Of a DNA stretch of 64,000 bases, positions 1 to 7,760 are shown piece by piece. The stretch is from Hymenobacter convexus (GTDB lineage Bacteria > Bacteroidota > Bacteroidia > Cytophagales > Hymenobacteraceae), in the NCBI RefSeq assembly GCF_030580955.1, contig NZ_JAUQON010000017.1, forward strand, positions 1-64,000, given 5' to 3'. The notes below the pieces were generated by a model. It saw only the letters and a program-made list of their open reading frames with translations. It was not told the DNA's origin and searched no databases. The stretch's first letter is position 1, and each line of letters starts with the position of its first letter. A program made the position numbers and the translations under genes.

Positions 1-2
1 GT

Positions 3-95
3 GCCGCCGCCCGCCCCCTCAACCGCCGCGGCGGCCGGGGCCCGGCCGGCGAGGGCGGCGCAGCTCCGGCAGCGCCCGCGCCGGCGGGTTCGTAG
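3..95 (+). CDS. C-terminal tail of an upstream protein (partial)
   Basis: The third frame is open from the window edge to a TAG at 93-95 and encodes an Ala/Gly/Pro/Arg-rich tail ending in ...APAPAGS. It stops 38 bases before the gldH start, so the two genes are probably co-transcribed. In Bacteroidota gldH often follows a PSP1-domain (YaaT/RicT-like) gene, and such tails can be low-complexity; that identity is inference from synteny only, because no conserved domain is left in the window. Another frame is also open here, so the reading frame is likely but not certain. Confidence 0.4.
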   Translation, partial: AAARPLNRRGGRGPAGEGGAAPAAPAPAGS

Positions 96-133
96 TTGGC
101 CCGTTGTATTGTTTTTGAATGCTAATTCTTCGC

Positions 134-625
134 ATGAACCAGCGTTTTGCCTTCCGGGCGGCCATTGTGGCCGTGCTTCTTTGCGTGCTTTCGGCCTGCG
201 ACCCCAACCGGGTGTTCGAGCAGAACATCGACTTCCCGAATAACTCCTGGGATGTGCAGCAGAAGCCTTCCTTCACCTTCGCCATCGAGGACACGACGGC
301 CCTGTACGATGTGCATTTCAACGTGCGCCACGCCTCGGCCTACGGCTACTATAACCTCTATGTGAAGCACACCCTGACCGGCCCCGCCGGACCGGTGGGC
401 CAGCCCGGCCTGCACCAAATGCTGCTGATGGACCCCAAAACCGGCGAGCCCAAAGGCAGCGGCACCGGCGACATCTACGACATCCAGTTTCTGGCCCTGC
501 CCAAGCAGCATTTCGCCAAAGCCGGTAACTACACCCTCACTTTGGAGCAGTACATGCGCCAGGACCAGCTGCCGGGGCTAATGGCCATGGGCGTAGAAGT
601 GACGAAGCACGTGGAGAAGAAGTAG
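134..625 (+). CDS. gldH: Gliding motility lipoprotein GldH
   Basis: This is a 163-residue outer-membrane-type lipoprotein. It begins with a basic and hydrophobic signal peptide and the lipobox LSAC, so the mature protein would start at the Cys near residue 22. The body matches the GldH family: an early ..NSW.. segment, then a beta-rich region with Y.N.Y and G.G.GDIYD-like motifs, at the usual length of about 160 residues. GldH is required for gliding and works with the type IX secretion machinery in Bacteroidota. An upstream in-frame ATG at 119 would add five residues; the start at 134 places the basic residues and hydrophobic core normally. It ends just before a palindromic repeat that could act as its terminator. 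Confidence 0.88.
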   Translation: MNQRFAFRAAIVAVLLCVLSACDPNRVFEQNIDFPNNSWDVQQKPSFTFAIEDTTALYDVHFNVRHASAYGYYNLYVKHTLTGPAGPVGQPGLHQMLLMDPKTGEPKGSGTGDIYDIQFLALPKQHFAKAGNYTLTLEQYMRQDQLPGLMAMGVEVTKHVEKK

Positions 626-645
626 GCTGGTGCCGCTAAGTCGGT

Positions 646-765
646 AAAAAAAGCACGTCATGCTGAGCGTAGTCGAAGCATCTCTACCGCAGTAGTAATC
701 CCTTTCGATTGGATTAGTTACGCGGTAGAGATGCTTCGGCTGCGCTCAGCATGACGTGCTTTTTT
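646..765. repeat. REP/BIME-like palindromic repeat, long form, copy 1
   Basis: Two arms of about 45 bases, reading CGTCATGCTGAGCG on the left, pair across an AT-richer centre of about 30 bases. Runs of A and T flank the arms. It lies between the convergent ends of gldH and the cold-shock gene and could terminate both. Related copies occur near 4809, 21483, 43465, 46818, 49046 and 55170. Confidence 0.85.
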
Positions 766-787
766 GTTCTACAACCCTGCTGCCTAC

Positions 788-982
788 TTATTGAATACGG
801 GTGACGTCCACGGCGTTCGGGCCTTTTTTGCCGGCTTTGATGTTGAACTGAACCCGGTCGCCTTCCTGAATTTCGTGGATGAGGCCGGTTTGGTGGACGA
901 ATATTTCTTCCTGGTTATCGTCGGCGATGATGAAGCCGAAGCCTTTGGTGTCGTTGAAAAACTTAACGGTGCCGGTAAGCAT
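788..982 (-). CDS. Cold-shock domain protein (CspA family)
   Basis: This is a 64-residue, single cold-shock-domain protein. It carries the RNA-binding motifs RNP1 (KGFGFI) and RNP2 (IFVHQ) and the typical opening GTVKFFN. Such proteins bind single-stranded RNA or DNA in the cytoplasm and act as RNA chaperones or antiterminators. The length is normal for the family and the Met start has no sensible alternative. A perfect TACCTTTG box lies at 1050-1057 on the same strand, which would give a leader of about 60 bases. It is convergent with gldH across a palindromic repeat. Whether it is cold-induced or constitutive cannot be told from the sequence. Confidence 0.93.
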   Translation of the reverse strand: MLTGTVKFFNDTKGFGFIIADDNQEEIFVHQTGLIHEIQEGDRVQFNIKAGKKGPNAVDVTRIQ

Positions 983-1049
983 GTGCGTGGGGAATGAAAA
1001 TGAAGGGACGGGAATAAGACCCGGCGCCGGGCCAGGGGCTCAGCTTGGG

Positions 1050-1057
1050 CAAAGGTA
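1050..1057 (-). promoter_or_regulatory. -7 promoter element of the cold-shock gene
   Basis: TACCTTTG on the minus strand matches the Bacteroidota -7 consensus TAnnTTTG exactly, about 68 bases upstream of the cold-shock ATG. No clear TTG -33 box is seen at the ideal distance. Confidence 0.5.
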
Positions 1058-1137
1058 AAATGGGCACGCTGAACCGCGGCTGCACCGGCGCGTATAGCCA
1101 GGGAGTTTATTCCTCACCGATTCCCGCCCCCGTCATT

Positions 1138-2334
1138 ATGGACAACGAGCAACTGAACCTCAACACCGAGCCCAACGACATCGCCGGCAACCGCATCGAC
1201 GGGCCGGTGGGCAACACCGCCACCCAGCACACCGCACCGGGCGCCGGGGTGGGCCAGCCCGGCGGGCCACCCGCCTCGCAAAAAGCCCCCGGCGCCACCC
1301 CGGACGTGAGCAGCCCCGCCGCTCCAGCGTCGAGCGAGTCGTTGGCCGCGTCGGAAACCAGCGTAGGCCAAGGGGCTGTGGAAGTTGACCCGCAGCCCCA
1401 GGAAAACAAAGAGGCCGACCCCGCCGACCTGGTGCCGGAAGGCGCTTACGGTGGCAATTTCAGCAACAGCACCCAGGACAGCTACCACGACCAGGCCCGC
1501 CGCGACAACCAGGACAGCGACGCCAGCCGCGGCGAATTTGGCGCGCAGGACCTAGGCGGCACCACCCACGGCGGCTTCGGCAATCAGAACCGGCTGGCCG
1601 ACTACGAGCCCCGCGACAGTGCCGAGGACCGGTACTACGGCGGCCCCGGCGCCCCCGGCCCCCAGGACAATGCCTACCGCAGCTACGACGGCCGCGACCA
1701 GCGCCCCGACTCCCGCACCGAATACGGCTTCGAGGCCGGTACCACCGCTGGTCTTGACCCCAGCGCGAAAACGGCCGACACCAACGACAACGGCTCCCCG
1801 AAGGGCACCGACAGCGGCTACGCCAGCGACTATGGCCACACGTCGCTTCGGGCAGCCGCCAGCAGCACCCCGCAAGGCGATGCCGCTGGCCTCGACCGCC
1901 GCAACCAGACCGAGGATTACATGCCCGCGCCCGCCAGCCCCGCCAATGCCACCGCCGGCACCGCCAACCCCGAAGCCGGCAGCCAGCACCCCGCCAGTGG
2001 CCAGGGCTACGGCGACCGGGGCCGCAACCAGCCCAACGAAACCGCCAACCCCAGCACCGGCGACGCCCGCAACGGCTACAACAGCGCCGAGGCCAACAAG
2101 GGGGATGAAAACAAGGGCATCGGCTCGAAAGGCGGGTCGTACAACGACCAGTACGACGACAGCCAGCCCAACAGCCGCGCCGGCTCGCCGGCCAAAGGTG
2201 AGGAGCGCACCGAAGACCGCAGCCAGAACTACGGCACCGGTGCCCGCGCCGTAAACCGTACTTCAGAAGAAAACGCCGCCGACCACGGCGCGCCCCAGCG
2301 CAACGCCGGCCGCGACGGTGCCGCAGACGAATAA
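1138..2334 (+). CDS. Disordered hydrophilic protein of unknown function
   Basis: The protein has 398 residues when read from the ATG at 1138 (MDNEQLNL...). An upstream in-frame start at 1045 would add a less plausible leader that overlaps the cold-shock promoter. It has no signal peptide or membrane segment. The whole chain is low-complexity and rich in Gly, Asn, Asp, Ala, Gln, Ser and Tyr, with many short Tyr/Asp/Arg patches such as DYEPRD and YDGRDQRPDS, so it should be intrinsically disordered. Codon use and high third-position GC agree with a real gene. I recognise no family. A role as a stress-related hydrophilic protein is only a guess from composition. It is closed by a strong terminator at 2358-2393. 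Confidence 0.7.
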   Translation: MDNEQLNLNTEPNDIAGNRIDGPVGNTATQHTAPGAGVGQPGGPPASQKAPGATPDVSSPAAPASSESLAASETSVGQGAVEVDPQPQENKEADPADLVPEGAYGGNFSNSTQDSYHDQARRDNQDSDASRGEFGAQDLGGTTHGGFGNQNRLADYEPRDSAEDRYYGGPGAPGPQDNAYRSYDGRDQRPDSRTEYGFEAGTTAGLDPSAKTADTNDNGSPKGTDSGYASDYGHTSLRAAASSTPQGDAAGLDRRNQTEDYMPAPASPANATAGTANPEAGSQHPASGQGYGDRGRNQPNETANPSTGDARNGYNSAEANKGDENKGIGSKGGSYNDQYDDSQPNSRAGSPAKGEERTEDRSQNYGTGARAVNRTSEENAADHGAPQRNAGRDGAADE

Positions 2335-2357
2335 GCAGCTTGGTTTGAATTTGCATC

Positions 2358-2393
2358 AAAAAAGCCCCGTTGGATTTCCAACGGGGCTTTTTT
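2358..2393. terminator. Bidirectional Rho-independent terminator
   Basis: AAAGCCCCGTTGG pairs with CCAACGGGGCTTT around a 4-base loop, with A and T runs on both sides. It separates the convergent genes ending at 2334 and 2410. Confidence 0.85.
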
Positions 2394-2409
2394 GGTAAGT
2401 AAGCCGGCG

Positions 2410-4773
2410 CTATTTCGTGCCGCCAACCGGGCTTTCGGGCTTTTGCGAAGGGCTGGTGGCTTGCTGCATGGGGTTGGGCAGGGTTTGTTGCTGCTGCTGA
2501 AAAAGTTCGAAGCGGGAAGCGGTGGGCTGGCGGGGGAAGGCGTTGTTGCTCAGGTCCGTGTCGGCCGTCTGCTGGAAGGGGTCCAGGACGAAGCTGATAA
2601 CGGGCTTTTGCGTCACGAGCACCTTGGTGACCTGAGCGTTGTTCTTGCGCCAGATTTCGGCCGGGATGGTCTGGATTTCCTGTGAGTTGTCGGCGTAGGT
2701 GAGCTGGACGATGACGGGCATCACCAGCCCGCCCACGTTGCGCAGGGCCAGCTCGTAGAAGTACTGCGGCCCGCCCAGGCGCTTTTGCTGCTCGGGCGAG
2801 AGCCCAGCCAGGTAGGCCTGGTAGCGCTGCTGGTCGGCGGGCGTGACGGCCAGCGGGTCAAAGCCGTTGTAGAAGTCCTTGAGCTCAGGCTTTCCCTCCA
2901 CCAGCGTTTTGGCGATGTCCAGGGCATTGCGCTGGGCAGAAATGGACGGCGCGGCGGCGGCCAGGGCCTGCTGCTGGCGGGCCTTTTCCACGGCGGGGTT
3001 GCCCGTGGCGGGCTGGTAGGCTTTCACCGACTCGAGGGCCAAGTCGCAGCGGTCGGTGGTGTAGAACCAGCCGCGCCAGAACCAGTCCAAGTCCACGGCT
3101 GAAGCGTCCTCCATCGTGCGGAAAAAGTCGGCGGGGGCGGGGTGCTTGTAGGCCCAACGCTGGGCGTAGGTCTTGAAGGCGTGGTCGAACAGCTCCCGGC
3201 CCATCACCGTTTCGCGCAGGATGTTGAGGGCGGTGGCCGGCTTGGCGTAAGCATTGGGTCCGAACTGCAGCACCGACTCCGAGTTGGTCATAATTGGGGT
3301 TTGCAGGCTCTTGTCGGTGCGCATGTATTCCACGATGCTGGCGGGTTCGCCCAGGCGAGTGGGGTAAGTGCGCTCCCACTCCAGCTCCGTGAGGTACTCC
3401 AGGAAGCTGTTCAGGCCCTCGTCCATCCAGCTCCACTGCCGCTCGTCGGAGTTCACCATCATGGGGAAGAAGTTGTGGCCCACTTCGTGAATAATCGTCC
3501 CAATCATTCCATATTTCCGCTGCGCCGAGTACGTGCCGTCCTTCTCGGGACGGCCGGGGTTGAAGCACAGCATCGGGTACTCCATGCCGCCGATGGGGCC
3601 GTGCACCGAAATGGCCACCGGGTATTGGTACGGGATGGTGCGCCGGGAATACGACCGGATGGTGTGCGCCACCACTTCGGTTGAGTACTGGCCCCACAGC
3701 GGGTTGCCTTCTTTGGGGTAGTAGCTCATGCACAGCACCGACCGGCCTTCCTGCTCGATTTGCATGGCGTCCCAGATGAACTTGCGCGAGCTGACCCAGG
3801 CGAAGTCGCGCACGTTTTTGGCGGCGAATTTCCAGGTTTTGGTAGCCGTGGCGCGGCTGGCCTCGTTCTTCACGGCCTCGTCCTGCGTGATGATGAGCAC
3901 GGGTTTGGTGGCTGTTTTGGCGGCGGCCAGGCGCTTTAGCTGCGTGGCGCTGAGCACCTGGGTGGCGTTCTGGAGCGTGCCGGTGGCGCCCACCACGTGG
4001 TCGGCCGGCGCGGTGATGCTCACCCGGTAGTCGCCAAAGGGCAGCGCAAACTCACCGCTGCCCAGAAACTGCTTGTGCTGCCAGCCCTGGTTATCGGAGT
4101 ACACGGCCATGCGCGGGTACCACTGGGCAATTTCGTATAGGTAGTTTTTGTCCTCGGGGAAATACTCCCAGCCGTTGCGGCGGGGGCGCGTGCCGTTCAC
4201 GTTGTAGTGCCACCGCACGTTGAACGCGAATGCCTGGCCCGGCCGTAGCGGCGTGGGCAAATCCACGCGCATCATGGTGTAATTGGTCACCGTGTGCAGG
4301 GCTTTGCCGTCTTTGCCGGTCACGCTCTCAATCTTGAAGCCGCCGTCGAAACTCGGCAGCAGGGTTTCCAGCGCGGCAAAGCTCATTTTGTCCTGCAGCT
4401 GGCCGACTTCCGTGGTGGCCGTTATCGAGTTCTTGGCCAGCACGTTCTGGTCGAGCTGCACCCACAGGTAAGGCAGCGTATCGGGCGAGCGGTTGGTGTA
4501 GGTGATGGTTTCGTGGCCGCTCACGGCCTGCCGGGCGTCGTCCAGCGTAACGCTGATGTCGTAGTCGGCGCGCTGCTGCCAGTACTCCGGGCCGGGCGCG
4601 CCGCTGGCCGTGCGGTAGGCGTTGGGCGTGGGCAGCATCGTTTCGAGCTGCGCGAATTTGTCGGTGCCCGAGTTGGTGGTTTGGGCCTGCGCGGCCGCGA
4701 GGGGCAGCAGCGCAAAGCTCAGCAGCGCCGTGCAGCGCCGGGGAAAAAGGGAAACGGGTAAGCAGTTTTGCAT
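2410..4773 (-). CDS. M1 family zinc metallopeptidase, secreted
   Basis: This 787-residue gluzincin has an N-terminal signal peptide ending near AAAQAQ. The zinc site is complete: HEVGH at residues 429-433 and the third ligand Glu452 in DEGLNSF, which fits the M1 spacing HExxH-x18-E. A GAMEN-like exopeptidase motif is present as GGMEY. The beta-sandwich N-domain precedes the catalytic domain and an all-helical/beta C-terminal part follows. M1 enzymes remove N-terminal amino acids; this Bacteroidota group is exported and probably degrades peptides in the periplasm or outside the cell. The C-terminus is Gln/Pro-rich without a sorting domain. A -7-like box TACCTTAG lies three bases before the ATG. 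Confidence 0.9.
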   Translation of the reverse strand: MQNCLPVSLFPRRCTALLSFALLPLAAAQAQTTNSGTDKFAQLETMLPTPNAYRTASGAPGPEYWQQRADYDISVTLDDARQAVSGHETITYTNRSPDTLPYLWVQLDQNVLAKNSITATTEVGQLQDKMSFAALETLLPSFDGGFKIESVTGKDGKALHTVTNYTMMRVDLPTPLRPGQAFAFNVRWHYNVNGTRPRRNGWEYFPEDKNYLYEIAQWYPRMAVYSDNQGWQHKQFLGSGEFALPFGDYRVSITAPADHVVGATGTLQNATQVLSATQLKRLAAAKTATKPVLIITQDEAVKNEASRATATKTWKFAAKNVRDFAWVSSRKFIWDAMQIEQEGRSVLCMSYYPKEGNPLWGQYSTEVVAHTIRSYSRRTIPYQYPVAISVHGPIGGMEYPMLCFNPGRPEKDGTYSAQRKYGMIGTIIHEVGHNFFPMMVNSDERQWSWMDEGLNSFLEYLTELEWERTYPTRLGEPASIVEYMRTDKSLQTPIMTNSESVLQFGPNAYAKPATALNILRETVMGRELFDHAFKTYAQRWAYKHPAPADFFRTMEDASAVDLDWFWRGWFYTTDRCDLALESVKAYQPATGNPAVEKARQQQALAAAAPSISAQRNALDIAKTLVEGKPELKDFYNGFDPLAVTPADQQRYQAYLAGLSPEQQKRLGGPQYFYELALRNVGGLVMPVIVQLTYADNSQEIQTIPAEIWRKNNAQVTKVLVTQKPVISFVLDPFQQTADTDLSNNAFPRQPTASRFELFQQQQQTLPNPMQQATSPSQKPESPVGGTK

Positions 4774-4776
4774 CCC

Positions 4777-4784
4777 CTAAGGTA
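4777..4784 (-). promoter_or_regulatory. -7-like box directly before the M1 peptidase start
   Basis: TACCTTAG matches 7 of 8 positions of TAnnTTTG and ends three bases before the ATG, so the transcript would be leaderless or nearly so. Confidence 0.35.
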
Positions 4785-4808
4785 GTACCCCATTGCGCGT
4801 TCGAACCG

Positions 4809-4909
4809 ATTCGCTTGTCATCCTGAGCGCAGTGAAGGACCTTCTCACGCCTGCGCAATTTGTTCAGGCGTGAGAAGGTCCTTCGCTGCGCTCAGGATGA
4901 CAAGCGAAT
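4809..4909. repeat. REP/BIME-like palindromic repeat, long form, copy 2
   Basis: The left arm begins GTCATCCTGAGCGCAG and the right arm is its near-perfect reverse complement, with one G-U-compatible change over about 37 bases. The inner arm sequence (GGACCTTCTCACGCCTG) differs from the other copies, but both arms have changed together. Confidence 0.85.
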
Positions 4910-4922
4910 TTATGCGCACCCT

Positions 4923-5900
4923 CTACCGGTGCACCTTCACCTTGATATCGTACTGATAGCGCGGCTGCCCGCCCAGCGGAATGGCGAAGAAGGGCAGGGC
5001 GGTATCGTACTGGTCGGTCACGTACATCACCATGTCGTTGGGGGCGGGCTTGGTGGACGTGAGACGGAAATCGAGGCTGAGGCCGTGCTCTTTGTCGGCA
5101 ATGGGCAGGGTGCTGCTGGTCCATTCGCCGTCGCCGCTCATGGCGCCAGGCTGGCCGTTTTTGGCAATGCTGAACACGTTGAGCGTGGCCGCGTTGTCCA
5201 CATCAAAATTGCTCTGCTTGATGCTCACCACCTTGTCGTTGACGAAAGGGTAGAGGTGCACCGTGGTTTTGCTGGCCGTGGCCGGCAGGCGGAAGCAGTA
5301 CTCGTAGGTGAAGGCATTGCCGCCCTCTACCGACACGTTGGCCGTAGGGCTGGTGCTGAAAAAGTAGCGGTACAGGTTGCCGTCGTTGCCGGTGAGGCCC
5401 CGCGCCACCAGCTTGAAGACGCGGCCTTTAAATTCGTCCACCTGCTCGCCTTCCAGCGGGTTGAGCGGACCGAAGGTATACCACTTGCCATCGTATTTGG
5501 CGTCGTTGCCGAAGGTCTGGCTTTTGAGCAGGCGGCCGGTGGGGTTGGGGTTGGTGGGGCGCGGGTCGCGGGCCTGCGGGCCGCTGAAGGTGCCCGGGCC
5601 GCCGTAGAGGCTGAATGAGGTGGTGGTGTTGGCGGCGCCTTTCAGGTCGTCGTTTTTGCCGCCGCAGTCGGGGTCCCACACGCGAATGTAAACGGGCGTG
5701 CGCTGGTTATCAGGAATAAGGAAGAAGAACGTCTGGCTGAAATCGTCGTCGCCCCACATCTTGTCCGACTGCGCGCCGAAGGTAACCAGGCTCTCCACCC
5801 GCTCGCCGGGGTTGGGCACGGCCTGGGCCTGGGCGCCGGCCACTGGCGCGACTAGCAGTGCCACCAAGGCACTATGTAATAAGAAACGGTGTTTTCCCAT
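4923..5900 (-). CDS. Exported protein of unknown function
   Basis: The protein has 325 residues from the ATG at 5900 (MGKHRFLLH...), which opens a clear signal peptide ending near GAQAQA. A start nine codons upstream (5927) would bury the signal peptide. No membrane segment follows. The mature part looks beta-rich, with segments such as TPVYIRVWDPDCGG, FTYEYCFRLP and a C-terminal YQYDIKVKVHR. It has no sorting domain or recognisable catalytic motif. A similar arrangement of Asp- and Gly-rich turns is seen in exported Bacteroidota proteins, but I cannot name a family. It lies upstream of the M1 peptidase on the same strand, separated by a palindromic repeat. Confidence 0.75.
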   Translation of the reverse strand: MGKHRFLLHSALVALLVAPVAGAQAQAVPNPGERVESLVTFGAQSDKMWGDDDFSQTFFFLIPDNQRTPVYIRVWDPDCGGKNDDLKGAANTTTSFSLYGGPGTFSGPQARDPRPTNPNPTGRLLKSQTFGNDAKYDGKWYTFGPLNPLEGEQVDEFKGRVFKLVARGLTGNDGNLYRYFFSTSPTANVSVEGGNAFTYEYCFRLPATASKTTVHLYPFVNDKVVSIKQSNFDVDNAATLNVFSIAKNGQPGAMSGDGEWTSSTLPIADKEHGLSLDFRLTSTKPAPNDMVMYVTDQYDTALPFFAIPLGGQPRYQYDIKVKVHR

Positions 5901-5904
5901 GCAG

Positions 5905-5912
5905 CCAAGATA
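5905..5912 (-). promoter_or_regulatory. -7-like box directly before the start at 5900
   Basis: TATCTTGG (7 of 8 matches to TAnnTTTG) lies four bases before the ATG, the same placement as at 4777, 46287 and 56890. Confidence 0.3.
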
Positions 5913-6016
5913 CCGTATGCGGGCCAATTGCCTCCTCCGGGCCGAGGTATTACGCCGGTAAGTAGCCGGAATCAGTTGCTAAATTGTATGTTTACGGTTC
6001 GTTAGTCCCTGCGCCC

Positions 6017-6613
6017 ATGCCTGCTGCCGTTCGCGCCACCTCAGATTTCTTCGACCAACTGACTAATGACCTGCTGGTGCTGCGGGTGATGGCGCAGCAG
6101 CGTTTTCGTCCCCTGAGCGCCGAGGAACTCAACCGCCGGCCCAGCCCCAGCCGCTGGAGCGCCGGCCAGTGCCTCGAACACCTCAACATCGTGGGCGGCT
6201 ACTACTTGCCCAGCATCGCGGCCCGCATTGCCAAGGCGCAGGCCCGGGGCTCCAAGCCCGCGCCTTTTGTGAAGCAGGGCTATATCGGCCGCCGGTTTAT
6301 TGAGGCCATGCGGACGCCCGCCAGCGTCAAAACCTACACCTCGCCCCAGCGCTACGCGCCCACCGGCACCCGGCTGCCGCGCACCGTGGCCGAGGTTTTC
6401 AGCCGCCAGATTGACGAGCTGCTGCGCCTCACGCTGCTGGCCCGCCAGGTAAACGCCAACGCCGTGCGGATTCCCAACGCCATTTTTCCGCTGCTGCTGT
6501 TTCGCCTCACCGACCAGCTGGAGTTTATGGTGGTGCACATTCAGCGGCACGTGGCCCAGGCCGAGGCCGTGCTGGCGGGCAACGGCGTGGCCAGCAACGC
6601 CAAGGCCGCCTAG
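6017..6613 (+). CDS. DinB-superfamily protein
   Basis: This 198-residue protein has the DinB/YfiT four-helix fold signature: an early Leu-rich helix, the WSAGQCLEHL segment that supplies the first metal-type His, and a late HIQRH segment that supplies two more. DinB-like proteins are mostly metal-dependent and include thiol transferases such as mycothiol- or bacillithiol-dependent enzymes; the substrate here is unknown. The ATG at 6017 (MPAAVRATSDFF) is chosen because the alternative at 5984 adds only an unstructured Tyr/Pro stretch. It is monocistronic, with a strong terminator right after it. Confidence 0.82.
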   Translation: MPAAVRATSDFFDQLTNDLLVLRVMAQQRFRPLSAEELNRRPSPSRWSAGQCLEHLNIVGGYYLPSIAARIAKAQARGSKPAPFVKQGYIGRRFIEAMRTPASVKTYTSPQRYAPTGTRLPRTVAEVFSRQIDELLRLTLLARQVNANAVRIPNAIFPLLLFRLTDQLEFMVVHIQRHVAQAEAVLAGNGVASNAKAA

Positions 6614-6640
6614 TCCCGTAATAGAATCCAAATTCAGTAA

Positions 6641-6676
6641 AAAGCCCGTTCCAGATTAGTGGAACGGGCTTTTTTG
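6641..6676 (+). terminator. Rho-independent terminator after the DinB gene
   Basis: AAAGCCCGTTCC pairs with GGAACGGGCTTT around an 8-base loop, followed by a T run. Confidence 0.85.
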
Positions 6677-6697
6677 ATGTGTTCGTTAAAGGAGCCA

Positions 6698-6733
6698 GAA
6701 CGTCCTGCTTCGGCGGCGCTCAGCAGGACGTTC
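6698..6733. repeat. REP-like hairpin, short form
   Basis: GAACGTCCTGCT pairs with AGCAGGACGTTC around a GC-rich loop. It looks like a single unit of the long repeat with a changed stem, and lies between convergent genes. Confidence 0.65.
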
Positions 6734-6759
6734 GGTTTTGCCTGTACAATCTCACCGTC

Positions 6760-7563
6760 TTACTTGCTGCCGAAGAAGTAGTTGGCCGCCAGCTGAAAGC
6801 CACGGTTGTAGATTTTGCCGTTGGTTTCGTTGCCATCCGGGTCGTTAGGAGTCAGGTTCAGCAAGCCAAGGCCGTAGCCCAACTGCGCCTGAAACGGGCC
6901 GAAGCGGTAGCCCACGCCGGCATTCAGGCCGGCATCGAACCGGCGGAAGGTGGCAATGACCGTTGGGGAGCTGTTGATGCCGTTATTCGACGCGTTGTTC
7001 AGCTGCTCGTTGGCATTCTGCCGGCTGCCGTATTCAATGGTGAGCGCGACAGGAAAGGAATTGGCGGCCCCCGTTATCAGCACGTCGGGGTCATTGCTGG
7101 TGATGGTGAGGTTGCTGGTGCCGCTGCCGCCCACCCCAAAAGCCACGTAAGGCCCGGCAAACAGTTGAAAGCCATGGTCTTCCTGAGAAGTGTAAACCAC
7201 GTTCAGCGGAATTTCGAGGTAGTTAAGCTTGGGTTTGGCCACGTAGTTGACGGTGGTGACGTAGGGCACCGAGGTGTTGTCGACGGCCGAAAACTTCAAT
7301 TCGGCGCCTTTCTGGCTGAACAGCAGCGAGGGCTGGAAGGCGATTTTGCCGAAGCTCATGTTGAGCGTGCCGCCCACCTGTACCCCGGTCAGGGCCTTGG
7401 CTTCGTTGGAAAGGCCCACCGGAATGTTGGGGTACTGGTAGGAAAAGGTCGAGATGTTCAGGCCCAGCCGGGGCCCGAATTCGATAGACGACTGCGCCTG
7501 GGCGGTGGTAGCCGCGCCGACGATACCCGCCGTGAGCAGGAGTGCAGAGAAAAGGTTTTTCAT
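6760..7563 (-). CDS. PorT-family outer membrane beta-barrel protein
   Basis: The protein has 267 residues from the ATG at 7563 (MKNLFSALL...), with a signal peptide ending at TTAQAQS. The mature chain alternates hydrophobic and polar residues as in an 8- to 10-strand barrel. It opens with FGPRLGLNIS, has the repeated G-G/aromatic turns of the PF13568-type OMP_b-brl_2 (PorT-like) group, and ends AANYFFGSK. These proteins sit in the outer membrane; most have no known function, and PorT itself helps type IX secretion. An open frame runs 34 codons further upstream but lacks a plausible leader. A TACCTTTG box lies at 7631-7638. It is divergent from the macroglobulin gene. Confidence 0.82.
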   Translation of the reverse strand: MKNLFSALLLTAGIVGAATTAQAQSSIEFGPRLGLNISTFSYQYPNIPVGLSNEAKALTGVQVGGTLNMSFGKIAFQPSLLFSQKGAELKFSAVDNTSVPYVTTVNYVAKPKLNYLEIPLNVVYTSQEDHGFQLFAGPYVAFGVGGSGTSNLTITSNDPDVLITGAANSFPVALTIEYGSRQNANEQLNNASNNGINSSPTVIATFRRFDAGLNAGVGYRFGPFQAQLGYGLGLLNLTPNDPDGNETNGKIYNRGFQLAANYFFGSK

Positions 7564-7630
7564 GAATGAGGAAAATTGGAAAGGGTAAAAAAGTGGAAAA
7601 AGGCCGGTTTTCCGGCTTGGACATGAGCGA

Positions 7631-7638
7631 CAAAGGTA
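7631..7638 (-). promoter_or_regulatory. -7 promoter element of the outer membrane barrel gene
   Basis: A perfect TACCTTTG lies 67 bases upstream of the ATG at 7563, with a TTG on the same strand 24 bases further upstream (7663-7665). Confidence 0.5.
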
Positions 7639-7760
7639 AGGCCGCCGCCCGGACGGGCCACCCAACGGAATAGCCGCCGGAATTCGTGTGGGCCGTGTGC
7701 AATAAAACCGCGCCGGGCATCTTTATAACCTCAACCTTTTCCTCGCGTTTGCCTTAGCCT